Part shown: in pieces, positions 1 through 13,802 of the stretch
How the letters are laid out: every line of letters begins with the position of its first letter
How positions within the stretch are numbered: the first letter of the stretch is position 1
Assembly (NCBI GenBank): GCA_029339505.1
Contig: JAQISU010000036.1
Location: 1,394,501-1,458,500, forward strand
Reading direction: 5' to 3'
Length of the DNA: 64,000 nt
Source: Unio delphinus
Taxonomy: Eukaryota > Mollusca > Bivalvia > Unionida > Unionidae
Position numbers and translations under genes: made by a program
The notes under the pieces: model-generated
Database searches by the model: none
Told to the model about the DNA's origin: nothing
What the model saw: only the letters and a program-made list of their open reading frames with translations

Positions 1-1694
1 GTTGTAGTGTTTAAAATCAACCTGCCAAATTGGGAGTCCAACGAGCAAGGACTAACTGTTGATACAACATCAAGAAAAATTTCTTTTCTCAAAAACAAGC
101 GACATTTATTTCGTGGGATAATCGTCTATGTGGAAACTCAATTCTTGTATTGTTCAGTTAGTACAATATTGATGTCGTGATTTTATTGGAAGTAATAATA
201 AAACTTCTTATTATCCTTGAGGATATCTCTAAATGCCAATTCCAGGATTCTCTGAAACTCGCTTGCCCTTAATGGTCAGTATCTGTGAAATCAAGCACTT
301 TATATTTACAAAGTATTCATTGCGATTGATTGCCTTGCTATCATTATTCACAGTTTTGAAATAATAGGTTACTTTAAGATAAGTTTATGTTACATACCCC
401 AAAACATTTATAAGTGTTCGATTGATCAAACGAAGTGAGTTCACCCGACATACGACCAGGGTCGCTAGATTGTAAGTTTGTAGGATTTGCGTGCCTTTTA
501 ACTTTTCTTTAATTCAAACTTTTATTTTATTCAAAAGACATAATTAAAGTAATACTACAAAGGAGTCCAGCTTTTAAGTCAGTGCAACAATACAACAAAT
601 ACTTGCGAAAGTGAGTTATCAAGACAAAGTCTGCACTTATTAGGTTCTCAGAGATAAACTTGCGGATATATATGTTGAGCTAGATTGACGCATGTTACGT
701 TTAATTACATTATGACACATGTATTTATGGCGATTACACTTTAAAGAGCCAAAAGAGTGAAATAGAACACGTATTTAAATTGATAAAAATATTTAAATTG
801 AATATATTTATTTAAGTTTTGTCTCCACTCGTTAATTGAAACTTCCTTACAGATTGTTAAGTGTGGTATATTAGGAATGTCGTTTCAAACGAAATGTAAC
901 AAATTGTATGAATATTTTAAAATGTGATATTTCATAACGTTAATTACATTTTCCAAATCTTTTCAACTGTTTTCGACGATAAAACGAGCGATATATCAAT
1001 GTTTCCGTTACCAATCTTGATCGCGAATATCTTCAATTCAACAAATAGGGAACAATTAGAGGGTATTTTCTGGTTTAAAAATGAAATCCATGCCTGATCT
1101 TGCATTATAAAAGTTGGTTCGCGAGTTATCGGGCAGCGTGTTATTATGGGATTGGTGTAATGTCAAATGTCTTCCCGCCGATATCATTGGCATTATTCGT
1201 TTAATGATTCTCTATGTATGTGTGACACGTGAAAGTGGCAGTATTGTCTCTGACACCTATACATTTTGTCAGTATTTGTCGTTTTGTAAAGCTTCTGGTA
1301 TGTCAAATCACCATTCAAATATGGACTTATATGGTACAATATGTTAAACAAGCAATTTAAAACAACAACAAAAGCAAATGGACAATGTGGAAAATTTCAT
1401 ACGTGTATTGATATATGAAATGCTACTTTGCTTAAATGTATAGGGTGTTTTGTTTAAATGCGTCACTAATTCATCCCTTCTTGTCATATGATTTCACTGA
1501 CAGATCACTGGTTCTAACCTAATCTTCAGCAGTTTTGAAAATAAATATGTTTGGTCTTATAACAATGCAGCCTTACATGTATGAATGATTCTCGTAGACA
1601 GATTAAAATTCAAATAGTCTTGATATGATTAAAACTGTTTCGAACCATTAGTTGTTGACGGTATAGAACTATAATGTAAAATATATAAAAGGTC
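1..1694. other. AT-rich non-coding stretch
   Basis: No supported gene was seen. Open frames here are short, start from non-ATG codons and have no splice-bounded shape. No tandem array or transposon end was recognised. Confidence 0.5.
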
Positions 1695-4600
1695 ATTACA
1701 AGTGAGCTTTGGAGCTATGTTGCACGATCAAACAGAAATAAATGTTAAAAACTCCGCTTAACAGAGTATTGTGCAGCTGTTTATAAAAATTCTACATTTT
1801 TTTGCGAATATATTTAGATATATTATATTGACTGAAGTGTATTTTCGCTTGAGAGTCTTTGACAATTGTTTAAATTTCTCTGACAAAAACTCGGTACACA
1901 CCATGTTCTTGTTAAAGTTATGGGTTTCCACCCTGATGCTTTTATCTATTAACAAAGTTTGAACAATATACCAATGGGATAATATTCTACATTCTAAATG
2001 ATTGCAATATTCGTGAAACAAACATTTGCGAGAAGGATGGTCTTATTTCACTTTTGTTTTATATGTCTGCACAAAAGGAAACATATAAAACATCTATGTT
2101 TGTATTATCTAAGACTACCACAATGCGTCTCTTTATCAAATTTATATTCTGTTTACTTTTGGTTTCAATCCATTTTCAGAAACTATTTACATTTATACTG
2201 AATCGCTCGTCGCAAACGTTTTGTTATGTTCTCAACAGAAATTCCGATTTCTCTTTACGCTATTCTTTTTGAAGTGTCCAGGGTTAAAACAACATGGCAA
2301 TGCATTTACTAAACTTAGCCCTAATTGGAAGGAGAACTATTAAATACTTGCATAATCTGATGAAATAGTAACACCCGGCATTAATCCTATGAAAGGTTCA
2401 TTACGAAAATACAATGCATTAGTAAGTACAGTTATTCATAGAGGTAAATATGCCATGTCAGTGTGTCCACTGACAGCGGAACATATTCTTTGTGTATATA
2501 TGGACTTCCAGCCAGTGAGGCAGATTTTGTTTAATTTAACTTATTTAAGAAGTTTTATATGACATATCACGAAACTATTTGGGAGTTTTAAATGAATATA
2601 ATTTATAGCAAATAATTTCACCAAACAGTGCAGAGGTGTGCATTCATACTTTTAGTATTTAGTTGTATTATATTTTATATGAAACTGAGATGGGTCATTA
2701 CGATACTTGGTTAGATGACCTATCGTTTAATAGACCATACTGGAAAAGGAATGACAGCAGCCCTAGCACTTCATGCACTTCAGCTCTAGTAAAGTCTTTA
2801 TCAAGTTCAATGACACCAGCACTGTGTACAGACATTGTAACAGCATACTCAGTCCAAAACCAAGATGCAGAGATATATCCAGGTTCTGGTCGCATTATTT
2901 CCAACCGCTAAGACCCTCATTAAAAAGTGAAACTTCAACCGATGTTTGCCTTTTCCTTTTATGTAAGCAAGCTGAGGGACGCCTCGATCCCACAGACATA
3001 CAAACATGATAAATATAATCGTATTCTCAACAGGGTAGATCACAAGTCATCCTACAACTGCATTGCTTCCTCAATTAATCTGTCGTATGGTGAGACAGGC
3101 ATTCATATTTATAACCTACTATTACATGTGCTCGTTGGAAAGAAGATATTTGTATTCCCTTACCTCTGTAGAGACATTCATTGATTACCTGGATATATCA
3201 TGTAGCCCTTAACGTGTATAAACCGAAACCAATCCTGCTTACATCACATGCGACACTATTCAGGGTCAGTTTATATAGCTGATTCATATACACACAATCA
3301 TGAGTTATGGTATTCTGAGATGGACACTCATGATTTCACAGATTAGTAGGGTGGATTTCAACGGTCATGGTGATGTTTTGTGTAATTTAAACGCTGTTGT
3401 GGAAACGTCCATTACCGTAGACTTAGTTTGCGTATTTATTCATGGAAAGTTATTTAGAGTGATGCAACCAAAAAATATGTGTTCTGAAGAACAGAAGTTT
3501 TGAATCATAATTGCCTTGAATGAGAATGTGTAAACCATCTCGTTAAAGAGTGTTGGTAAGTTTGTAAGCAGCAGCATTGTTTCTTTAAAGATGGATTTTA
3601 TTTCATATATAAACTATTAGACATCACTAGTTTGGTAGGTAGAACAATGTAAAGGTGTGATACTTAATTTATTTTGTCGAAATGCAGCTCTTATGCAGTG
3701 TAGGCTGAAGCAAGTTTAAAGAAAACAACACTCTGTAAAGCTATATTTCAGGATTCCCCGCAAACATCATATCAGTCATTCTGACGTTAATGACGTGCGA
3801 CGATATTAACACTCTTCGCAGCATCCTCTAAATGCATGAATGTCGATCTATATCCTCATTGTAACTTATATGTTCAAGCAATCATTTTTGCAATTTCATT
3901 GCATATCACAATCTGTTATTTCTAGCTTCGTATCGCTTTTTGAACACAAATGTTACGACATACTCCCCGACAGTACTATTCACTAAGAACAACGGCTGCA
4001 AAGGAACCAATAAAGAACAAATATCATAAATAGTGAAAATGCACCATTGATGTTGCGAACATATAACCATGCTGTGCCACCCAAAATAAAACAAATTGCC
4101 TATCCTGTATGATGTATGTTATAACAAAAGTGACAAAATCAGTTCTAGTTTGATTCGGGTGTAACACCATGCCGTGAGGAACATTTCTCGTCTACCTTCC
4201 AGGAAACCACAATGTGATGATCTAAGTTGAGTAGCTTTTGTATATTTGCAACGTACGTACAGGAATACTTGTGGAGATTATTTTATATGCTTAGGAAAAA
4301 TTGTAATAACAGTAACATTTACTTGTACCAAGTGTACAGATAAACACAAACGCTGCTCTCACTACATTTAAATGCTAGGTAAACTACTGAAGGCATCATA
4401 AACAGTATCAAGTTAAAGACGTAAGGGGTACGAGCGTCCGCTGCTGGAGGTCATTGATTCCAACCCCGGCCGAGTCATACCAAAGATTTCCAAAAGCTGT
4501 ACTAACGATTGCCTCGATAGTCACGCAGCATTAAGGATTGAGTATTATGACTATTAGTCCTGGTGACTGGGTGGCGATACATGTTTTGACATCAATATAA

Positions 4601-5500
4601 ACTGCCACAAGACAGACGTGGTAGCGATATGACTAAGACAAGCTACGTTAAAAACCCAAATCACACACATTAAATTAAGACTATATTGCACTGTTCAATG
4701 GGTTGTATAGAAAGAAATGTGTGTGATTAAATTGTTATTGTGTTATTTGTTCTCGGTGAAACATATGGGCGTATTGGCATGTTGATGATGTATACAAATG
4801 CTAAGTCTTCAAACTAGTGATTGTTTATAAGTATATTTAATTTTTTAAAGAAGGCTGAAATAGTATTTAATCCATATAGAGAATGTCTACTAGTTTGAGG
4901 TTTTCGTAGGCTTATTTTTATGCTCATGTGGTATCGCTTTCATTTTGCTATTGTAACATGTATATGTCGTGTTATGTATATGTCTGTTTAAATTTCAAAT
5001 ATATCGGACTTGCACCGAAATCACAAATCGTAAGCAATCTGTTGACAGATGAAATGAAACGAATTTCATATGTTTTAGTAAAAGTATAGAGATTATTACT
5101 ATAATACGATGAAATTCTTTTTTATTGACATTACATGCTGAAATACGTTTTTTTTGTTTAGTTACAATGGATCATTGACATACATAAAGAACATCAACCT
5201 GGAGCCGAGCAAGCAAGTACTGAGAAAACTGATGAAAGTGTCGAGGGTATTGTTCTCTATTAATATTCGTTCACTGTATTTGCTGTATTCTATAACTATG
5301 ATTAATACTTAAAATATTTGAAAAGCATATAAATTAAAATTCATTCGTTAGATATGTGTGGCTTTCATGTTTTAATGTACACAAATAATGTTATTTTACA
5401 AACACAAAGTCTTTGTATTTTGTTCTAAATGTGTCTAGCCTACCTGCTGGCTTCCTGTTTGATGTATTAGTTAAGTCACAATCCTCTGCTCTTTTTTATC
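1695..5500. repeat. Segmental duplication, arm 1
   Basis: This arm aligns by eye in direct orientation with 12,618-17,107 along nearly its whole length. In a hand-aligned 120-base sample (3,001-3,120 against 14,621-14,740) there are 9 mismatches. Similarity begins near the word ATTACAWGTGAG and fades just after CACAATCCTCTGCT. The arm contains an old SINE (4,408-4,675). Short open frames recur in both arms (for example 2,773-2,870), but they carry different stops and no recognisable protein family. I treat the arm as non-coding duplicated DNA. It lacks about 750 bases present in arm 2. Confidence 0.9.
4408..4675 (+). mobile_element. tRNA-derived SINE, copy in duplication arm 1
   Basis: The segment has a tRNA-like head with a degenerate B-box region near 4,465-4,480. 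The body resembles the copy at 43,641-43,965 (GTCATACCAAAGAT, then GCAGCATTA, then TCCTGGTGACTGGGTGG). The tail reads GATATGACTAAGACAAGC and runs to AAATCACACACA. The same SINE sits at the equivalent place in arm 2, so it inserted before the duplication. Confidence 0.75.
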
Positions 5501-5504
5501 GATT

Positions 5505-6590
5505 TAATTTTAGAATGTATTCTATATCTCAGTGACAAACCAAATATTAATGTCTACAAACTTGAATCTATATATCTTTAAACAATAGCTGTTCTCACTC
5601 ACAGTCCAAGAATTATGTACCTTGAAATATCAATAAAATTATACTAAAATATAAAAGGCTGAACAAGTTTGCAGGGACCCGGAATTATGTGGTATTTAAA
5701 TGAATTGGCGTTTTACTGTGGAATGCAATTTCATTGAGTCTCACTATTTTCATCCAAATTATAACAGTATTTTTTTGTACTTGTTAACAGGTCGTAGAGC
5801 TATTTTATTGCTAAAATTATGCAAAACTCGCATCTCTAGTCTCAAGCAAAAGGTATAATAACAAGACGAAAAATGTATCATACATACATACATACATACA
5901 TACATACATACATACATACGTTGTTAAGCATTATTGTTTCCGTTCATAATCTCTTGAAAAACAAATGGTGCTTCTAAAATGAGTATTTAAGACATATCTA
6001 AACAATGGTTTTCAAAGCTAAAAGTAAACCAAATCAATATGCACTAGAATGTATCTTTTGGCGTGCAGTGATTTGCCTTTCTTGTAGCTTAATATGTAAC
6101 TAAAATTAAAGCATTCGTAGACAGGTTTGTTGCAAACAATACATTATTATTTGTAGATAATATAATTCTTGCTGCAACTGAAAGTATTTTCGGCCAATTT
6201 GCGACTGATCATATATTGTATCACCACCATGGAAGCCTTGACCAGGACCATAGACACTCATAATACATAAATGTTGAAAGCATGAATTAATGATTATATT
6301 CATTGGGTATAGCGATCTATGACATACTTACGTCTTGCTGTTTGTTTAATTTTAAATTAAAGATACTTATCAAAGGCTTGACAATGCAGCCTTCATATGA
6401 TCTGTACCAGTGGAATTTTGCATAACAGAAAGTAGTCATAATCTAGAAAATGTATAGCCTATATGAATATCGTGCTGCAGAAAAATGTTTGTTCCACTTA
6501 GAATAGGCTCCGTTGTGTTTATCTCACTAATTCAACATTAAGGTGGTGAAGCTTGGACACTGAAAGGTGAGGATTATCACCGTCCTTTGA
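5505..6590. other. Non-coding spacer with (ATAC)n
   Basis: AT-rich DNA with a tetranucleotide array of about 10 units near 5,877-5,919. No gene or transposon end was recognised. Confidence 0.5.
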
Positions 6591-6595
6591 CTGCT

Positions 6596-6937
6596 TAAAA
6601 ATAACTTTTTAACGGAAGGGAATAGTAGTACGTGGTGGAGTAGTAATCACAGTAAACGATGTTGAGCCATCCAGGAATTGTCTTATAGGCCGCGGTTATT
6701 ACGTGTTTTATCATATGAAAAGGATTCCTAGCTGCATTTTCTATCGTCAATGTCGCTTTCACAAATGCAGATGTCATGTCAATGCCAACTAATAGGTGGC
6801 CACCAAAATACATTATGCGGTTACTAGAGAAAATGACTGGGTGACATTGATGCCAATGACGTCGCAAAGCTTCATCCAAACAATCTTAGAATGACTCCGG
6901 GAAAGCATTATATTGTAAGTGTTGGTTATCCTAGGCT
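6596..6937 (-). CDS. Possible exon or gene fragment, unknown protein
   Basis: On the minus strand an acceptor-like sequence (pyrimidines, then TTTCAG) ends at 6,938. It is followed by DNA richer in G+C than its surroundings. Two overlapping frames are open. One runs from the acceptor and stops near 6,813. The other runs from about 6,879 to 6,595 and contains Trp, Cys and Tyr residues spread as in a folded domain (for example MIKHVITAAYKTIPGW). Neither frame alone covers the whole segment, so this is a frameshifted remnant or a chance open frame. I do not recognise a family. It lies just downstream of another candidate exon on the same strand. Confidence 0.25.
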
Positions 6938-7387
6938 CTGAAATCGAAACGCTTACTTCAAGAATTGGGTAGTGTTTAATAGGAAAAAAACTGATATTGC
7001 AAACATACAATATATAACAGGCCAAGCAGATCTGGTAAATATCTTATACACTCCAAAAATTAGATTACTAATCTTTTGGAGGCTTGTATACGGTTCCAGG
7101 ATCTGAAAGTTGGCCCCTATGACTGCTATAACATCAGACAACCTTGCATGATAATATGGTGTGATGCGTGATTGTTGATGTCGATTAAACTTTTAAACAT
7201 AGGACAGTATATTCTACAGAACAAATGCAGAAAACAACATCTGCAAACAACGAAGCTTTAATGCGTTGGATGTTATCAAGTAAAATATCGAACGATGGAC
7301 ACAGCAGCACACAATGCACACTACGTGTGCAAGTACAGATGTCAAGAAATTCTGAAAACCTCAAAGGCATTTAAACATCATACTCAC

Positions 7388-7594
7388 GTCATTATATTGG
7401 TGGTTTGAGACATCAGCTTTATGTGGTGCACCAATGGAGTCACTCTCAGTGAAAAGATCAGATACAATCGTGAGGATCTGAATTGGTAGAGCGATGACAA
7501 ACACAAGGATTCCAACTAGCTTATTATATATTTTGAATAGGATCGACCCGATTGATTCGACAATTGGCTGCAAGACCACCACTAAGTTTTTCAA
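7388..7594 (-). CDS. Possible exon encoding a hydrophobic segment
   Basis: A minus-strand frame is open from about 7,594 and ends at a consensus splice donor (GAC|gtgagt, exon end 7,388). The translation has one long hydrophobic stretch that could be a membrane helix (KLVGILVFVIALPIQIL), followed by an acidic polar tail with ESDSIGAPHKAD. The upstream boundary is unclear: a weak acceptor (GGTCTTGCAG) lies near 7,570. In a neighbouring frame the bases upstream of it also look coding, so a frameshift is possible. It may belong with the fragment at 6,596-6,937. No family was recognised, and the only strong evidence is the donor plus the open frame. Confidence 0.35.
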
Positions 7595-7619
7595 CGTCGC
7601 TCTTTATGATCTGATTTTC

Positions 7620-8570
7620 GCCTTGTCACAAAACATTGCTGTTTCCAAAGAAATTCTGAGCAGAAAAGACTGATCACCCTTTACTACTGCAAGAACGGAG
7701 ATTCCTTCAGAGATGTGCAGTGCGAAACTATTATCACGTGATCATGATCATTGTGTCAAAGAAAGGATACGGATACTCACAAATGTACTAGTCATGTGCA
7801 TATATGTTCCTGATCAAATGTAGCATATTGTGGTATTATTGACGCTACTATCTAACCATCTGCGTTTTGTCCATAATGACTCGTGACTATCCAGGTTCTT
7901 ATTTTCGCCTTTTCAAAAAACATTGTTCTTCATCGTTTCTAGCACCTCGCCATTGCAAAAGATCACAACAATTACCTGATATATTTTAATAATAGATCTG
8001 CGATAATATTTGGCTTTGTCTCGTGTGTTATCACCATATTTCGATCCTTTCCCTACTTAAACAACCAAACTTGCATGTTATCTACCATTTATCCGGAAAT
8101 GGATTCTTTTTTAAATATAAAGTACATGCTAATTGATTCAAACTGATCCTGATTTTTACCTCAATTATCTGCACGTTTATCACCAGGCCTTTCACCCACC
8201 CCTAAAAAATACCATACCTCAGAAGCTCCTTTAGTTCAATAAAGTCTGTTATGTATACTCGATTTAATCTCAATGAAAAGGTTCCAGGCCATTGTACTAA
8301 CGTAGCCGAGGTAGCATTCTCTTCCTAGAGATTGTCAAGGCATGTCATTTAGCTACTTTCTTCCTATCCTGCACTTTGATTTTCATTCCACCTTAGTTAC
8401 TTATAAAATTACATGTTTTACCTAGCGGAAGCCTCCTTCAGCTCCTTTAGTACCATTCTACTATTTGGATATGGCGACGTGATTCCAACATGATCTTTAT
8501 ATTCCATTCGCTCTTTTGATGGCATGTGACTCTTACACCGGTGAAATATGTATCATTTTCAGAATGATGT
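7620..8570. other. Non-coding spacer
   Basis: No gene was seen. A weak internal repeat is visible: TTTTCGCC followed by CAAAACATTG-like words near 7,615 and again near 7,905. A 12-base palindrome TGATCATGATCA lies near 7,739. Confidence 0.4.
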
Positions 8571-8571
8571 T

Positions 8572-8737
8572 ATATATAATATAATATAATATAATATAAT
8601 ATAATATAATATAATATAATATAATATAATATAATATAATATAATATAATATCATATCATATCATATCATATCATATATCATATCATATCATATAATATT
8701 ACATAACATAACATAACATAACATAACATAACATAAT
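8572..8737. repeat. Compound pentanucleotide microsatellite
   Basis: Three related 5-base units follow each other: ATAAT (about 16 units), then ATCAT, then AACAT. The order suggests that point variants within one array were expanded in turn. Confidence 0.95.
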
Positions 8738-8739
8738 TT

Positions 8740-9812
8740 CATATGGTTATATTTCTCCAAGACCTTAACAGCTTGTATAATTTCACCAATAATAAGAATT
8801 TTATCTCTATTTCTCAGCATGAACTTGTGTGTGTTTCTCTTCTGTTTCATATATTTTGCATGAATATAAAATTTTACATCATTTCTCATCTTTTAATTAT
8901 TAATCAAATCCTACCAAGGTGACAGAAAGAAAGCAGATCTAGAAAGTATTGACCACAGCGTAAAAGAAATAACTCTAAGGTGAGTTTAAATCTTTCTTTT
9001 CTTTATCCAAATCCAATTTTGAGTTAGAAAATCACAATATACAGTTCGATTATTCCTTATAACATATAATATAAATATCACATTAATTAACCTCGATACA
9101 CTTACTTCAAGACCCGGAAATATCATTTTTCACAAGTACAAAATAATTATGGACACAAAGTATATTTTTTAAACTTAACTGCCGTATTTTCTGATAGTGA
9201 TGGGTTCTTATTGAAGCCCAAAGGCTGTGAATAGAGGTCACATTGGGGAAGATGTGTGCACGCAAGCCCAACACGAAATAATTCAATTAAGAATAAGCAC
9301 TCTTTTCACATAAGCCTTTATAAAATGACTGGAAATTCAAATCTGAATGAAAGGTCAATCAGCAGCAAAACATGCAGCTTACATGCTCTGCAACGCATGA
9401 GTATTCAGTGTGTTATGACTCAATACTTGATGTAGACAATCGTCATTCTAAATAAACTGAAATAACAAGTCTGATTTAATTTTTAATATATGTATGATCT
9501 ACATGATATGATAATATATTAGTATTGCTTTGGTTTTACGTTTTAACTAAAGTCAACATTTTGTTGATATTTATTTTATGATAATACAATTAGAATCTCC
9601 GACATGCAAGTTTGAAATTGATTTCTCATTTAATTTTATTTGACGATGATTGTCACGGCTCATTTAGATGAAGTTTATAAGTTTATTCTGTATAAGGAAT
9701 ATCCTTAAAGACTAAGGTGTTCCGTAATTAGGTTAATGAACAAATCCAAGTAATACTTGCGTATTTAAGGCAATTGTGTTGTTAGGGATTTGTAATGTCA
9801 AGAACTCTTCAA
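8740..9812. other. Non-coding spacer
   Basis: AT-rich, no supported gene or transposon boundary seen. Confidence 0.4.
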
Positions 9813-9972
<160 letters not shown>

Positions 9973-9974
9973 GC

Positions 9975-11835
9975 TGGCAATCTATTCTGTTTTCGAGAAA
10001 TATGCTTCTACATTATGAAACAATAATGACATTAGTATTGTCTGTGATCAACAATTTCAATACGTTATTATAATAGTGAATCACGTTTTTATTCACATAT
10101 TTAGGCAGAGATTTATTGATTGGACAAAATCAATTGATATTGTTAATGCTTGAATACAACAGATTTAGCGTCAATATATTTTAAACAGTTTCATTCCAGT
10201 GCAGTTCACATGTTACTTGTGACTGTAAATATCAGAAACAAACTGACTTAGTTTTATGACAAGAGAAGTAGAATAGAAATGTAAACATAAACTACTATTA
10301 GTTCACAACAACGTTTTGAAAGTCATTTACTGGCGATCAAGTTTATAACACAACTTTGATTACTTAACTAAAATAATTTCATCATTGAACTCGCCAGATC
10401 CACCGAGAAGCTGAGAAAGGTTTTCACTTTTTAAGTCCAGTAATATCGACAAAGTAAAAATAACAGCAAATAATACCGTTAAAATAACAAAGGAATTTAC
10501 TCAACCAGTGAAAGCAATACACTTTTGCAGACAAACAAGATAAAGACTACTGATACATAATTCATCGCAAACCCCATCTCAGTCAAATGAGTGAGGTCAC
10601 TCTGAGATTATCATCACTATGTATTTTGTATTTTAGCACGAAACGTGTTATAATAACCTACTTATTGTTATTTCAATATAAGGTGAATTGTTATATTCTC
10701 CTTAATAGGGTGTCAAGGGAGAATAGCTAATTAATCACCCTCTTTAAATAAAGCATTATTATTATTAGCAGTAGTATTAGTAGTAGCAGTAGTATGTGAG
10801 TTTTCAAAACAGATCACCAGAGAATATGAACTTTTGATCTGACATCGTGTGTCGGTAATTTCTAATCTTTCAAAACTTCATTGCGTCATAATGGATTTGT
10901 AAGGCTAGTGCACTTCAGTAGCCATTTATGTCAAGTACATTATACTCGTTTATTGTCTGCCGGATAGCTACTAAATATAACGAATGCAATACCTTTTTCC
11001 CTATGTTTGGCGTAGTTATGTTCATATCAATCTGCAGTTTCCGTTACAAAAATCACATGCTGTGGACACAAAGGGATAAATAAATTTTTATTTATGTTGC
11101 CCATAACTCACATTAATAAACAAACCGAGGTTACAGATGTGCCGTGCTAAACAGTCGAAGTCTATCTGATCTTGACATGCTCTTCGTGAGCACGTTTCAA
11201 TTAGCGTAACAGCATAGAATAATATGGACCTTTTCAAAAACTACAGAGTTTACTGATTCAAAAACACGTATATATTAAAATCACACACATGGTCAGGACA
11301 ACGCCCACCATGCCACAGTTAAAATAACTCAACATGATCTTATGATACTTACCAACAGTTTGTGAGTGTTATCAACTGAGAGACAAACAATGCATCTTTC
11401 TAATCAGTGTATCTTGTTGCCGCCTTCAAAGATGCATAATAATAATGTTGATGATTATTGCAGTACATGTTTTGCTTGTGTCACGAAGATAAAATAGAAT
11501 ACCGACTGCAGTTTAGTTTGTATCTAGTAAATTGACTCGATTTTAACTTTCTTGATGTTTATCTCACTAAATTATACTCAGGCAAGGTGGATACAAATAT
11601 TACTTGGTGGCTCGTCATTTATATTGCACGTTCGTCTTTGTTGATCACGATTTGCAGGGGTATTCTTGCCTGCATATTTTGAATAGTAAAATGAATCCAT
11701 GCATATATGATATGTTCCAAACTAACATGTAGTCATTTCTGGCATGTCACTCAAACATACCGGTATATTTCACCTAGATAATATTGATTAGATTAATTGT
11801 ACTTTGATTATGTATATATTGTATTATTAATCTAT
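9975..11835. other. Non-coding spacer upstream of a candidate exon
   Basis: No supported gene. A short ATT/AGT trinucleotide tract lies near 10,757-10,795. The stretch could be intron or 5' flank of the exon at 11,913. Confidence 0.4.
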
Positions 11836-11839
11836 GATT

Positions 11840-11854
11840 ATTATTATTCTTATT

Positions 11855-11885
<31 letters not shown>

Positions 11886-11897
11886 TTATTATTATTA
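11840..11897. repeat. (ATT)n microsatellite
   Basis: Interrupted ATT units lie immediately upstream of the acceptor of the exon at 11,913. Their T content may serve as part of its pyrimidine tract. Confidence 0.9.
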
Positions 11898-11912
11898 AAT
11901 GAAAAACATCAG

Positions 11913-12096
11913 ACTGGACCAGCTCTTCAGCAAAATGGATGCTCTGGAAGAGCAGCAGCATGCACTAACTGCAACTATAGAGAATGCCCGATTACACCCT
12001 AATCAGACTGACTGCGTAGCTAAATCAGAATCCAGCACTGTTGATGAACCAGGTTCAGTTACTTTAGATCAAAGGGTGGATAATAGAGAGGAACAG
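11913..12096 (+). CDS. Candidate coding exon, coiled-coil-like
   Basis: A stop-free plus-strand frame is clearly richer in G+C than the surrounding DNA. It ends at a textbook donor (GAACAG|gtgagt) and begins after an acceptor (AACATCAG|A). An in-frame ATG at 11,899 lies just upstream, so this could instead be a first coding exon that starts there (66 codons, phase 0 donor). As an internal exon it is 184 bases, entering in phase 2 and leaving in phase 0. Residues near the start show hydrophobic spacing typical of a coiled coil (LDQLFSKMDALEEQ). The rest is polar and acidic with Ser/Thr and ends DNREEQ. No family was recognised. The next exon was not found, and duplication arm 2 begins about 520 bases downstream. 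Confidence 0.5.
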
Positions 12097-12099
12097 GTG

Positions 12100-12617
12100 A
12101 GTTAAGGTGTTACCGTGATTTTGTTTTGAAAAACACTATGATTTGTTTTCTAACTACATAACCAAATCATCGATAAAATAAGAAAATATCCTTTACCTTG
12201 CATATCCAAATGTCATATCTGTTGGCTGGTACTAGCACAAAAAAAGAAATAAAATGAATATGGTTGTACAGGTGATAGTCACGTGAGAATGGCATACCCT
12301 TGATTCCACATCTAAGCATTTGCAATCGTAACAGTTTAGAAGCATCAAAAGTATGTTTTTCTAATACGACATACATTCCTACGTTTGCTGTAGACATTAC
12401 AGCTTAAATCGGAAATTTCCTATCAAGAAAACATGTTGATGGGTCGGCGTTAGGAAACTGGGTAATTTTATTTACTGGTTCCTTATTTTATAATCACTTC
12501 GGTGAACAGTTTCAATAATGCACTTTTTTCTAGTGACATTGTTCGTTATTTTGTTTAAAGAACATTTATTTTCAACATTTTCAATCTGAAATATCGTTCT
12601 CAAAAATAAATGCACCA
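12100..12617. other. Non-coding spacer, probable intron start
   Basis: Follows the exon donor at 12,096. No further exon or repeat boundary was recognised before duplication arm 2. Confidence 0.4.
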
Positions 12618-13802
12618 ATTACATGTGAGATTTTTGGCTACGTTGCACGATCAAACAGAAATAAATGTTATCTGTTAAGAACTCTCCTTAACAGAGAATT
12701 GTGCAGCAGTTTTAAAAACTCTACATTTTCTTGCAAATATGTTGATTGAAATGTATTTTCGATTGAGAGTCTTTGACAATTGTTTGAATTTCTCTGCCAA
12801 AACACCGGTACAAACCATGTTCTTTTTAAGGTTATGGATTTCCACCTTGATGCTTTTCTCTATTAACAAAGTTAGCACAATATACCAATGGGAAAATCTT
12901 CTACATTCTAAATGATTTGAATTGTCATGAAAGAAACATTTGTGAGAAGGATTTTCTATTTGTTCACTTTTGTTTTATATGTCTGCACGAAAGGAGACAT
13001 ATATAACATCTGTGTTTGTATTATCTAAGACTACCACAATCCGTCGCTTTATCAAATTTATATTTTGTTTCCGTTTTAGAACATTTTCAGAAAATATTTC
13101 CATTTATATTGAATCGCTCTTCGCAAACGTTTTGTTATTTGGTCAAAAGTAATTCCGATTTCTCCTTACGCTATTCTTTTCCACGTGTCCGTGGTTAAAA
13201 CAACATGGCAATGGAATTACTAAACTTAGCCCTAATTGGAAAGTAAACTGCAAAACACTTGCATAATTTAATGAAATAGCAACTCTCAGCATTAGCGTTA
13301 TGATAGGTTCATTATAAAGATGCAATGCTTTATTAAATACAGTTATTCATACAGGTAAATATGTCATGTCAGTGTGTGCGCTGACAGAGGAACTGTTTAC
13401 TTTAAGTCATTTAAGAAGCTCATAATGACATATCACGAAACTGTTTTGGAGTTTTAAATGAGTATCATTTATAGTAAATAATTTCGCAAAACAGCATAGG
13501 GGTGTGCATTCATAATTTTAGTATTTAGTTGTATTGTATGTTATATGAAAACGAGATGGGCCATTACGATATTGGGTTAGGTGACCTATTTTTAGCCCAT
13601 ACTGAAAAGGGATGCCAGCTGCCCTTGCACTTCATGCACTTCAGCTCAAGTAAAGTATTTATCAAGTTCAATGACACCAGCACTGTGTACACACATTGTC
13701 CCAGCATACTCAGTCCTACACCAAAGATGCAGAGATATATCTAGCTTCTGGTCGCATCATTTCCAACCGCAAGACCCTGATTAAAAAGAGAAACTGCAAC
13801 CA

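Noticed and set aside
2698..2904. Minus-strand frame in duplication arm 1 (ELDKDFTRAEVHEV) suggestive of a retrotransposon linker
   Set aside because: The frame is not conserved in arm 2 and no neighbouring reverse transcriptase motif was found.
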